Shown here: piece after piece, positions 15,936 to 22,987 of the stretch | How positions within the stretch are numbered: the stretch's first letter is position 1 | Layout of the letters: each line of letters begins with the position of its first letter | NCBI GenBank assembly: GCA_964541075.1 | Contig: CAZIPZ010000032.1 | Span: 1-25,300, forward strand | DNA: 25,300 bases | Origin: CAZIPZ01 sp964541075 | Lineage (GTDB): Bacteria > Acidobacteriota > Terriglobia > 20CM-2-55-15 | Reading direction: 5' to 3' | Position numbers and translations under genes: made by a program | Notes under the pieces: model-generated | The model's input: only the letters and a program-made list of their open reading frames with translations | The model's database searches: none | Told to the model about the DNA's origin: nothing

Positions 15936-16861
15936 TCCTGATCCTGCTCTGCTGTCTTCTCGCCGCTTGCGGCAGGGTTGGCGAACCGCTTCCTCCTTTT
16001 GTACGAATTCCCGAACCCGTTAGGGACCTAGCCGTTCGGCAAGACGGACTCAACCTCGTCCTTACATGGACAAATCCCGCTCGGAATATCGACGGCTCTT
16101 TAGCGACGGACCTTTCTCGAGTTCTGCTCACAAATAATGGTTCCACGATTGCCGCACTCGATTCCGCTCCAGCCGGAAAGTCGCAGTCACATTCGATACC
16201 GATTGCTTCCGGCATCGGAACTCCCATGACGCTTGCCATTCAGGTCGAGACCTTTCGGGAAAAGAAATCTGAGGTGTCTAATATCGTTTCGATCACACCG
16301 GTGGGTGTCGCCGGTGGAGTAATAAACCTTCGCGGCGTAACCGACCAGCGACGAATTATGCTGCGGTGGGAACCGCCAAAGGAAAATCCTCAATATGCGG
16401 ATGCTTATTCAGTACGCCGCGCTGACGCCGCAAACGAGGTTACGGTGGCAGAGCCTCAATATGATGACCCCGCTTTTGAGATTGGAAAGACGTATTCGTA
16501 CACCGTCGCGCCTCTTCGCCATATGGGTCCAACGAGCATTCAAGGCGCGGAACCGCAAACGTTTGAGATTCAGGCGGTAGACCGAACCCCTCCGCGTACT
16601 CCCGAGGGGCTGAGCATTGTAGTGTCAGAAAGCGGCGCCTTTGTTACATGGGATCCCAATACTGAGCGCGATTTGGCGGGTTATCGAGTCTTCCGAAGTG
16701 AAACCATGGAAGGTTCGTATTCGGTGATCACCACACAACTGCAGACCACAAACGGTGTTTTTGATCCGGCCCATAGCAGCGGAATATACTACGCTGTCTC
16801 CGCGGTAGATGAGAGCGGCAACGAAAGTCCAAGGTCGATGCCGGTCCGTGAGCAGCCATAG
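15932..16861 (+). CDS. Fibronectin type III-like lipoprotein
   Basis: A 309-residue envelope protein. It begins with a short hydrophobic stretch and lipobox LAAC, with lipidated Cys13, followed by GRVGEPLPPF. Three FN3-like beta-sandwich segments can be seen, roughly residues 25-125, 130-215 and 220-305; the last carries the classic pattern VTWDPNTERDLAGYRVFRSE and ISAVDESGNES-like YYAVSAVDESGNES. Such proteins usually bind other surface proteins or carbohydrates. The GTG start overlaps the hslU stop by 4 bases (GTGA), implying translational coupling. The signal n-region has no basic residue and no in-frame ATG lies upstream, which is unusual for a lipoprotein. Specific function is unknown. 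Confidence 0.75.
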   Translation: MILILLCCLLAACGRVGEPLPPFVRIPEPVRDLAVRQDGLNLVLTWTNPARNIDGSLATDLSRVLLTNNGSTIAALDSAPAGKSQSHSIPIASGIGTPMTLAIQVETFREKKSEVSNIVSITPVGVAGGVINLRGVTDQRRIMLRWEPPKENPQYADAYSVRRADAANEVTVAEPQYDDPAFEIGKTYSYTVAPLRHMGPTSIQGAEPQTFEIQAVDRTPPRTPEGLSIVVSESGAFVTWDPNTERDLAGYRVFRSETMEGSYSVITTQLQTTNGVFDPAHSSGIYYAVSAVDESGNESPRSMPVREQP

Positions 16862-16879
16862 CAGCGGTCATCAAGACCC

Positions 16880-16900
16880 TGAGGGGTGAACCACCCATCA
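16880..16900 (+). terminator. Hairpin between lipoprotein gene and fsa
   Basis: TGA-G-GGGTG, loop AAC, CACCC-A-TCA: eight pairs with one G/A mismatch, 19 bases after the lipoprotein stop. No T-run follows. It may end or attenuate the hslVU message. Confidence 0.35.
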
Positions 16901-16932
16901 GTGTCCGGACCGCATTTGTCCGCGCTAGTTGC

Positions 16933-16953
16933 TAAAATAGAACTTGGGAGGAG
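16933..16953 (+). promoter_or_regulatory. Candidate -10 box and strong ribosome binding site of fsa
   Basis: TAAAAT at 16933-16938 preceded by TGC (extended -10 style), then GGGAGGAG at 16946-16953, seven bases before the ATG at 16961. This is the strongest Shine-Dalgarno noticed in the window and it fixes the fsa start. Confidence 0.5.
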
Positions 16954-16960
16954 CGCTGCC

Positions 16961-17611
16961 ATGAAGTTCTTTCTGGATACCGCCAACATTGAAGAGATTC
17001 GCGACATCGCGAGCACGGGGATTCTAGACGGCATTACCACAAATCCAACTTTGATATCGAAGGAGGGGAACTCCTTCGAGGACCAGTTGCTCAAGATTTG
17101 CGCGCTCGTTGACGGGCCGGTTAGTGCAGAAACCTTAAGCCGAGATGCGGACGGCATGGTGGATGAAGGACGCCACCTGGCCAAGCTTCATCCCAACATC
17201 GTCGTGAAATGTCCCATGACGAAGGAAGGTCTCAAGGCCACGAAGGCTCTCACTGGTGAGGGCATCCGAGTCAACGTCACACTGGTCTTCTCCGCTCCTC
17301 AAGCGATCATGGCGGCGAAAGCCGGCGCATACTTTGTCAGTCCATTTGTCGGCCGTCTAGACGACGTCGGCCAAAGCGGAATGGATTTAATCCGCGATAT
17401 CGTTACGATATTCAACAACTATCAATTCAAGACCGAAGTTCTTGTCGCGTCGATCCGCAATCCCGTTCATGTTGTTCAAGCTGGGCTTATGGGCGCCGAC
17501 ATTTGCACTATGCCCGCAAAGGTTTTCGATCAACTTCTCAAGCACCCGCTCACCGATCGTGGAGTTGAGCAATTCCTGAAAGATTGGGAGAAAGTCCCCG
17601 TAATTAAATGA
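16961..17611 (+). CDS. Transaldolase, FSA/TalC (MipB) family
   Basis: Small TIM-barrel class I aldolase-type enzyme of 216 residues, the normal size for the FSA/TalC group. FLDTANIEEI (residues 4-13) holds Asp6, GITTNPTLISKEG (24-36) the substrate loop, and the Schiff-base lysine is Lys83 in IVVKCPMT. GPVSAETL has Glu57 where the E. coli fructose-6-phosphate aldolases have Gln. Glu at this place is typical of true transaldolases of this group, so I favour transaldolase in the non-oxidative pentose phosphate pathway. Also conserved are NVTLVFS, YFVSPFVGRLDD and ASIRNPVHV. The strong GGGAGGAG site selects ATG 16961 over the in-frame start at 16886. It lies between the lipoprotein and carboxylase genes on the same strand. 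Confidence 0.9.
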   Translation: MKFFLDTANIEEIRDIASTGILDGITTNPTLISKEGNSFEDQLLKICALVDGPVSAETLSRDADGMVDEGRHLAKLHPNIVVKCPMTKEGLKATKALTGEGIRVNVTLVFSAPQAIMAAKAGAYFVSPFVGRLDDVGQSGMDLIRDIVTIFNNYQFKTEVLVASIRNPVHVVQAGLMGADICTMPAKVFDQLLKHPLTDRGVEQFLKDWEKVPVIK

Positions 17612-17635
17612 TCCGCATCGGCGGCGATCGCGGAT
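17611..17635 (+). other. Hairpin overlapping the ribosome-binding region of the carboxylase gene
   Basis: ATCCGCATCG, loop GCGG, CGAT-C-GCGGAT: a 10-bp stem with one bulged C. It begins at the last base of the fsa stop and ends 7 bases before the ATG at 17643, where a Shine-Dalgarno would be expected. No T-run follows. Confidence 0.5.
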
Positions 17636-17642
17636 TGCACGA

Positions 17643-19202
17643 ATGACGAAGATCACTGCAGCTTCACGTATCGAGCGCCTCCGCGAATTGGACCGTACCG
17701 CCGAATTGGGAGGCGGTCCCGAACGTCTCGCGCGCCAGCGAACCGAAGGCAAGATGACGGCGCGCGACCGCATCAACTTCCTTCTCGACAAAGACACCTT
17801 CGAGGAATTGGACAAGTTCGTCAGGCACCGTTCGATCGATTTCGGGATGCAGGACCAACAGTATCCCGGTGATGGCGTCGTCGCCGGTTACGGTCGCATT
17901 GATGGGCGTCTCGTGTATGTATTCGCTCAGGACTTTACAGTTTTTGGTGGTTCCCTCAGTGAAACGAATGCGCAAAAGATATGCAAGATCATGGATCTCG
18001 CAATGAAAATGGGTTCGCCCGTCATCGGTCTCAACGATTCCGGGGGCGCAAGGATTCAGGAAGGTGTGATGTCGCTGGGCGGATATGCGGATATTTTTCT
18101 GCGGAACACGATCGCGTCCGGGGTGATTCCCCAAATCTCAGCCATCATGGGGCCTTGCGCCGGCGGAGCTGTATATTCGCCTGCGATTACGGACTTCATC
18201 GCTATGGTGGACAAGACGAGCTATATGTTTGTCACCGGACCCGATGTCATCAAAACTGTAACTCACGAAGTCGTCACCAAGGAGCAGCTTGGGGGCGCGA
18301 TGACGCACAACAGCCTCAGCGGCGTTGCCCACTTCCTTTCTCACGACGATCAGGAGTGCCTGTTGCTGGTGCGCGAGTTGCTGTCGTTTATCCCTTCGAA
18401 CAATATGGAGGATCCGCCTCGGCGCGAGACAGCCGACCCGTGGGACCGAGTCGAAGAATCACTCGACGCGATCGTGCCAACAGAATCCAATGTCCCCTAC
18501 GACATAAAGGAGATTATTCACGCCGTCGTCGACGATAACTACTTCTTCGAAGTACAGGAGTATTACGCGCAGAACCTCGTGGTTGGTTTTGCAAGGTTGG
18601 ACGGACGACCGGTCGGAGTCGTCGCTAATCAGCCAGCTCACCTTGCAGGTTGTCTGGATATTGCGGGATCGATTAAAGGCGCCCGGTTTGTTCGCTTCTG
18701 TGACGCGTTTAATATTCCACTAGTGACGTTTGAAGATGTTCCAGGCTTCCTTCCCGGAACGACACAGGAGTTTGGAGGCATCATTAAGCACGGCGCCAAA
18801 CTGCTATTCGCTTTCGCGGAGGCCACAGTTCCTAAAATGACCGTCATCACTCGCAAAGCTTATGGCGGCGCCTATTGCGTCATGTCGAGCAAACATATTC
18901 GGACGGACGTGAACTACGCCTACCCGACGGCCGAGATCGCCGTAATGGGACCGGATGGGGCGGTCAGTATCATCTATCGCCGCGAGCTGGCGCAGTCGGA
19001 GAATGTAGAAGTGTTGCGCCAGGAGAAAATCGAAGAATTTCGTGAAAAGTTTGCGACGCCTTACGTCGCCGCTGAGCACGGCTTTATCGACGAGATCATC
19101 GAACCCCGGTACACTCGGCGAAAGCTCATCACCGCGCTTCGGATGCTGAATACGAAACGAGATCTCAATCCACCTAAGAAGCACGGGAACATTCCCCTCT
19201 AG
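17643..19202 (+). CDS. Acyl-CoA (propionyl-CoA type) carboxylase beta subunit
   Basis: Carboxyltransferase of a biotin-dependent acyl-CoA carboxylase or of a methylmalonyl-CoA decarboxylase (519 residues, normal length). Two crotonase-like halves are seen. In the N-terminal half are GKMTARDRINFLLD (36-49), QDFTVFGGSLSE (96-107), NDSGGARIQEGV (131-142) and the oxyanion loop GPCAGGAVYSPA (170-181). In the C-terminal half are EDVPGFLPGTTQE, KAYGGAYCVMSS and VMGPDGAV. These are the acyl-CoA and biotin pockets. Candidate roles are propionyl-CoA to methylmalonyl-CoA, or acetyl-CoA to malonyl-CoA. No biotin carboxylase or biotin carrier gene is next to it. It starts 31 bases after fsa, behind a stable hairpin. 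Confidence 0.92.
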   Translation: MTKITAASRIERLRELDRTAELGGGPERLARQRTEGKMTARDRINFLLDKDTFEELDKFVRHRSIDFGMQDQQYPGDGVVAGYGRIDGRLVYVFAQDFTVFGGSLSETNAQKICKIMDLAMKMGSPVIGLNDSGGARIQEGVMSLGGYADIFLRNTIASGVIPQISAIMGPCAGGAVYSPAITDFIAMVDKTSYMFVTGPDVIKTVTHEVVTKEQLGGAMTHNSLSGVAHFLSHDDQECLLLVRELLSFIPSNNMEDPPRRETADPWDRVEESLDAIVPTESNVPYDIKEIIHAVVDDNYFFEVQEYYAQNLVVGFARLDGRPVGVVANQPAHLAGCLDIAGSIKGARFVRFCDAFNIPLVTFEDVPGFLPGTTQEFGGIIKHGAKLLFAFAEATVPKMTVITRKAYGGAYCVMSSKHIRTDVNYAYPTAEIAVMGPDGAVSIIYRRELAQSENVEVLRQEKIEEFREKFATPYVAAEHGFIDEIIEPRYTRRKLITALRMLNTKRDLNPPKKHGNIPL

Positions 19203-19205
19203 CAA

Positions 19206-19219
19206 GCGGATTACTCCGC
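19206..19219. terminator. Short hairpin between convergent genes
   Basis: GCGGA, loop TTAC, TCCGC: a 5-bp stem in the 35-base gap between the carboxylase stop and the radical SAM stop. It is too short and lacks a proper T-run, so this is a weak call. Confidence 0.22.
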
Positions 19220-19237
19220 CCGTTTCAACAGTTGTTC

Positions 19238-20212
19238 TTAATAGTTGCGCATCGCGGAGACTAGGGCGCCGACCCTGAACGACGCATCGTAGATCGATGC
19301 AAGGGGAATGCCCCCCGGCAATCGATGGCTGCCTATGGCGTGCAATCCAGCTGAAGCGATACAGCCGCATTGTGAACAGTCCGGATTGCCTCCGAACTGG
19401 CACGGGAGGACACGATCCTCAAGATTCGCAGTGATTGTTCGAGTTGTCTTTGCAAAGATGCACGCATCCGGTCCCGCCGGAGGATGGCTGAAGGCTTTGA
19501 TCAAGGCGCTAGGCATCGCAAGTTTTGGGAAAATCTCGCGCAATTCCAGCAACTCCTCAATTACTCTAGTTCGCGCCTCGCTTGGGAGAATCTCGTAGCT
19601 CGTTTCGCCGATTTGTGGCGTAAAGAGGCTCATCCAGATTTTCTCGGTTTCTTCGCGCCCGCTCCAGAAGGTGATGAACTCCCGTAAGTAGTCCGGTCGT
19701 TCTGTCATCTGGCGCGTGATCGTGCAGTGAACGGTGATTCGATGTCCCTTGATGTTCTTGAGAATGCGTTCATACGTTGCCGGCTTTCTACGGGCGTCGT
19801 GTTCCGGAGGCAGGCCATCGATAGAAACGGCGAGCGTCATCGGTTGAATCTTCGCCCACTCGCGAGGGATTGGCCGAACGGCGCTGGTTACTAGTTGAAT
19901 ATGGATTTTCCTGGCGGAAAGCTGCGGGAGAATTTCATCGAGTTCACGAAACCTAACCAGCGGTTCGCCTCCTACTATCGAGAGGTGAAGTGGTTTATGG
20001 AGGTCTGCTAAACGAAGTACGCGGTCGACGAGCTCCCTGTCTTTGTAGTCACTGAGTTGCTCCAACAATCCTCCCCCGTTTAAGTGATTGTCGCCGTATG
20101 CATAACAGCCCGGGCAACTCAGAGGACATTCCTTCGTAATCTCAATTGAGAGAAAGGGAGTGCGGCCAGCCAGAATGGTTTTCCACCCGCGTAGAATCTC
20201 CGTAGTGTTCAT
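19238..20212 (-). CDS. Radical SAM protein with a C-terminal cysteine cluster
   Basis: A 324-residue cytosolic radical SAM enzyme of unknown reaction. The [4Fe-4S] motif CPLSCPGC gives Cys29, Cys33 and Cys36, followed by YAYGDN. SIVGGEPLVRF (78-88) is the SAM-binding GGEP block, and LAVSIDGLPPEHDARR (127-142) is the usual sixth-strand region. The C-terminus holds five cysteines (251, 271, 279, 282, 284) in the pattern CQFGGNPDCSQCGC, which could bind an auxiliary cluster as in SPASM/twitch proteins. No peptide precursor is visible next to it. It is divergent from the peptidase-like/TonB gene across 85 bases, and converges on the carboxylase gene. The ATG has a TCTAAT box only 6 bases upstream and no Shine-Dalgarno. 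Confidence 0.85.
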   Translation of the reverse strand: MNTTEILRGWKTILAGRTPFLSIEITKECPLSCPGCYAYGDNHLNGGGLLEQLSDYKDRELVDRVLRLADLHKPLHLSIVGGEPLVRFRELDEILPQLSARKIHIQLVTSAVRPIPREWAKIQPMTLAVSIDGLPPEHDARRKPATYERILKNIKGHRITVHCTITRQMTERPDYLREFITFWSGREETEKIWMSLFTPQIGETSYEILPSEARTRVIEELLELREIFPKLAMPSALIKAFSHPPAGPDACIFAKTTRTITANLEDRVLPCQFGGNPDCSQCGCIASAGLHAIGSHRLPGGIPLASIYDASFRVGALVSAMRNY

Positions 20213-20218
20213 GCAGTA

Positions 20219-20224
20219 ATTAGA
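20219..20224 (-). promoter_or_regulatory. Candidate -10 box for the radical SAM gene
   Basis: On the minus strand TCTAAT ends 6 bases before the ATG at 20212. A start of transcription at the ATG (leaderless message) would follow. No good -35 box was found. Confidence 0.3.
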
Positions 20225-20284
20225 CCATGAATGACCTCACACTGTTTTCATTTCCCATTCCATCCGGAGCAGAGTCCAATCCGA

Positions 20285-20290
20285 TATAAT
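20285..20290 (+). promoter_or_regulatory. Candidate -10 box TATAAT for the peptidase-like/TPR/TonB gene
   Basis: A perfect TATAAT ending 7 bases before the ATG at 20298, with no Shine-Dalgarno between. Transcription would start at or next to the ATG. No clear -35 box is visible. Confidence 0.4.
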
Positions 20291-20297
20291 CAAGTTC

Positions 20298-22037
20298 ATG
20301 AAACGCAGTCTCGCAGCCATCTTTGTATTGCTTCTTGTTTGCACCGTCTCCGCAGAAGGTCAAAGTTGGATTCAGGTGAGCTCCGATCACTTCTTGCTGT
20401 TTACGGATACGACCGAAATAAAAGGACGCCGGTTGGCGACGGACCTAGAAAATCGAGTGGCGGCATTTTCGCAGGTCTTCGGAACCGTCCCGGAACGACA
20501 ATTCCCGATCGAGGTTTTCCTTTTCAATAAAGAGACTGACTTTCTTCAAACTCTTCCTCGTCCGAAACCGGAAGAACGGCAGGACAAGGCTGCGTATTTA
20601 CTGAGAGGACCGGACCGCATATTCATCGTCGCAAAAGACAAGTCGGCCGACGATATTTTGGACGACGTAGGTCACTCGCTTGGGCACGTTTTGTTCGAAC
20701 GTTACGTGATGTGGCGCCCCTTCTGGCTCGCGGAGGGTGCAGCCGAATATTTCAGAAAGGTTGGCGCTAAGGTCGACGGCAAGACTTTCGCTGAAAAGGA
20801 ACTCTTTCCAGTAAGCGATCTGGTGTCGATAGTACCGAGCTCTACATACGAAGACAGTAAGCCGGAGGGCGCGTTCCGCACGCTTTCGTATCGGCTGGTT
20901 CGAATTCTAGCTGCGGAAAATCCGCGCGGATTAAGAGAATACGTCGTGGCGCTGGGCAAGGAAACGTCTGGTATGCCGAAGTTTTTCCTTGAGACCGGAC
21001 CTCTTGAACCGCTTTTGAAAAGCTACGCTGAATCGGTATTGAGACCGCCGGCGGCAACGCCTGCAATCAAGGCGATCGAGGCTCCTCCCTACAATCTTGC
21101 CATCCATTATGGCGATCTTCTGTTGGCAGCCGGTCACACATCCGACGCCGCCCGGTACTACAACGGCGACACCAAGGAATCTCGCGCGGCACGCGCGATT
21201 CTGACGAAGTTTTCTGCCGGCGGTTTGGAAGGCGCTCGGGTTCTGGCGCGCGCAGTCCGCGAAGTTCCTGACAACGGACTGCTTCAGTATCATTTCGGTT
21301 CGCTATCGACGGCTAAAAAAGAGGATCTTGACGCCCAAGCCGCCGCGTTGGAGCGCTGCATCCAGGTGCTGCCGCGTTTTGGCCGCGCTTATGCGGAACT
21401 GGCTCGTGTCTACGCTTTGACAGGTGCAGCTGACAAGAGCCCGCCGCTCCTGGCGCGCGCACTTGAACTGGAACCGGAATACGCTGATCACATCTATGAA
21501 ATCAGGGCGGACGTGAACATCGCACTACAGCGATTCGACGCAGCATTCAGCGATATACAGATAGCCGAAGCGCTTCCTCACTTTGAGAAATCTCAGAATG
21601 AACATTTTTCTCTTAGCGTGATGTCTGTCCGGAAAAGGATAGAAGGCGCACGCCGGGAACTGGAAGACCGCAGCGTCCAAAGGCTCCGCAGGCAAGTGGA
21701 TGCGGAAGTGGCGCGCCGCGAGCCGCCTCCTGCGCCGAAGGCCGCTCCCGCTGCAATACCACCCGGAAGGATTTCCTACCAAATCGAAGCACGAGCTCCG
21801 ATCGAAGTGATGGATTCGATCTTCCCTGACTATCCTGAAGAGCTGAGAAGAAGTGGAGTTGGGGGAAGCATCACCCTGCAGGTCGTAGTCGGGCCAGACG
21901 GCAGCCCCAAGACCGTGACCGTTGCGACCTCAACATTGCCCAGGCTGAATGCCGCAACTATTGATGCGGTTAAGAAATGGTTGTTCAAGCCTGGGAGCCG
22001 GACAATCAAGTTGATCATCGATTACGCGCTTCAATGA
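20298..22037 (+). CDS. Secreted degenerate gluzincin-like / TPR / TonB-C protein
   Basis: A 579-residue exported protein. Signal peptide is residues 1-22 (MKRSLAAIFVLLLVC, cleavage near AEG). Residues 24-240 resemble the peptidase MA/DUF1570-type domain of acidobacterial secreted proteins: FLLFTDTTEIKGRRLA, then GHSLGH with PFWLAEGAAEYF (141-152). The expected zinc motif HExxH reads HSLGH (His126, Ser127, His130), so the catalytic glutamate is missing. Residues about 265-450 contain TPR-like helices (AYAELARVYALTGAADKSPPLLARALELEPE). A Pro/Ala-rich linker (about 480-495) leads to a TonB C-terminal domain (PDYPEELRRSGVGGSITLQVVVGPDGS; WLFKPG). TonB-C domains contact outer-membrane partners. 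The stop overlaps the next ATG by ATGA. Function is not known. Confidence 0.75.
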   Translation: MKRSLAAIFVLLLVCTVSAEGQSWIQVSSDHFLLFTDTTEIKGRRLATDLENRVAAFSQVFGTVPERQFPIEVFLFNKETDFLQTLPRPKPEERQDKAAYLLRGPDRIFIVAKDKSADDILDDVGHSLGHVLFERYVMWRPFWLAEGAAEYFRKVGAKVDGKTFAEKELFPVSDLVSIVPSSTYEDSKPEGAFRTLSYRLVRILAAENPRGLREYVVALGKETSGMPKFFLETGPLEPLLKSYAESVLRPPAATPAIKAIEAPPYNLAIHYGDLLLAAGHTSDAARYYNGDTKESRAARAILTKFSAGGLEGARVLARAVREVPDNGLLQYHFGSLSTAKKEDLDAQAAALERCIQVLPRFGRAYAELARVYALTGAADKSPPLLARALELEPEYADHIYEIRADVNIALQRFDAAFSDIQIAEALPHFEKSQNEHFSLSVMSVRKRIEGARRELEDRSVQRLRRQVDAEVARREPPPAPKAAPAAIPPGRISYQIEARAPIEVMDSIFPDYPEELRRSGVGGSITLQVVVGPDGSPKTVTVATSTLPRLNAATIDAVKKWLFKPGSRTIKLIIDYALQ

Positions 22038-22987
22038 ATTGCCCGGTTTGTTTAAGTCCATCCACGCTGCCTGCCTTGAGCGGGAGAGATTTCCTGTTTG
22101 AGACCACCTCAAAAACCTTCACGCTAAGCTCCTGTGCAGCCTGCCGGTGTTTGTTTCTCGATCCCATGCCGCCAGGCGAAGAAATCGCGGGATTCTATCC
22201 AAACGAATATTGGTGGAGCGCCGCGAAGCCAGGCCTGCTGAAAAGATTGGAGGAGATTTATCGACGCTTCGTACTGCGGGATCATCTTTCTTTCATTCTT
22301 GCTGCGGTCGAGGGAAGGAATAATCTGGAATTGCTTGATATTGGTTGTGGCGGTGGAACGCTGTTGCGACAGCTGAAGCGGCGTGGTTTCAAGGTTCGCG
22401 GTGTTGATTTTTCCCCGGAGGCCGCGAGCGTCGCGATGAAGGAAAACGGTGTTCCGGTTGTGGTCGGTTCGGTTGCAGATGCATCGTTTGAGGAGTCGGT
22501 GTTCGATGTTGTTACGCTGTTCCATGTCATGGAGCATGTTGCGAACCCCCGCGAAGTCCTCGCCGAAGTTTCCCGCATCCTGAAGGATGACGGGGTCGTT
22601 GTTCTGCAAGTCCCCAATATAGAGAGTTGGCAGTTCCGATGGTTCGGCGCTAAGTGGTACGGTTTGGATATTCCCAGGCATGTCATCGATTATTCGGAAG
22701 GCGCGATGCTCAAGCAGTTGGCGGAGTCCGGTCTGACGGTCAGGCGCATACGTCACTTCAATCTCAGAGATAATGCGCCCGCTCTTGTATCCAGCCTGTT
22801 TCCATCGCTGGATCCCGTGAGCAGAGTGATTCGGCTCCGGCGCCAACGTCAGTCCGAATCGCCGCTTCTGGCGTGGACTCGCCATCTCTTTTATCTTTTG
22901 CTTGTGATTTTGGCTCATCCGATCGCCGTCTTTGAATCCGCATGTGGTCATGGCGCGACAGTAATGATCGAGGCCCGAAAGCAATGA
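22034..22987 (+). CDS. Zinc-ribbon class I SAM-dependent methyltransferase
   Basis: A 317-residue protein. The N-terminal zinc ribbon has Cys3, Cys6, Cys34 and Cys37 (CPVC, CAAC). The methyltransferase domain carries LLDIGCGGGTLLRQL (100-114) and acidic VRGVDFSPEA, then FDVVTLFHVMEHVANP and LKDDGVVVLQVPN. The block WYGLDIPRHVIDYSEG is typical of methyltransferases found in surface-polysaccharide and O-antigen loci. A hydrophobic stretch (LFYLLLVILAHPIAVF) near the C-terminus may bind the membrane. The ATG at 22034 overlaps the upstream stop (ATGA), and its own stop overlaps the glycosyltransferase start in the same way, so the three genes are translationally coupled. The in-frame start at 21977 is rejected because the zinc ribbon begins right after this Met. 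Confidence 0.85.
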   Translation: MNCPVCLSPSTLPALSGRDFLFETTSKTFTLSSCAACRCLFLDPMPPGEEIAGFYPNEYWWSAAKPGLLKRLEEIYRRFVLRDHLSFILAAVEGRNNLELLDIGCGGGTLLRQLKRRGFKVRGVDFSPEAASVAMKENGVPVVVGSVADASFEESVFDVVTLFHVMEHVANPREVLAEVSRILKDDGVVVLQVPNIESWQFRWFGAKWYGLDIPRHVIDYSEGAMLKQLAESGLTVRRIRHFNLRDNAPALVSSLFPSLDPVSRVIRLRRQRQSESPLLAWTRHLFYLLLVILAHPIAVFESACGHGATVMIEARKQ

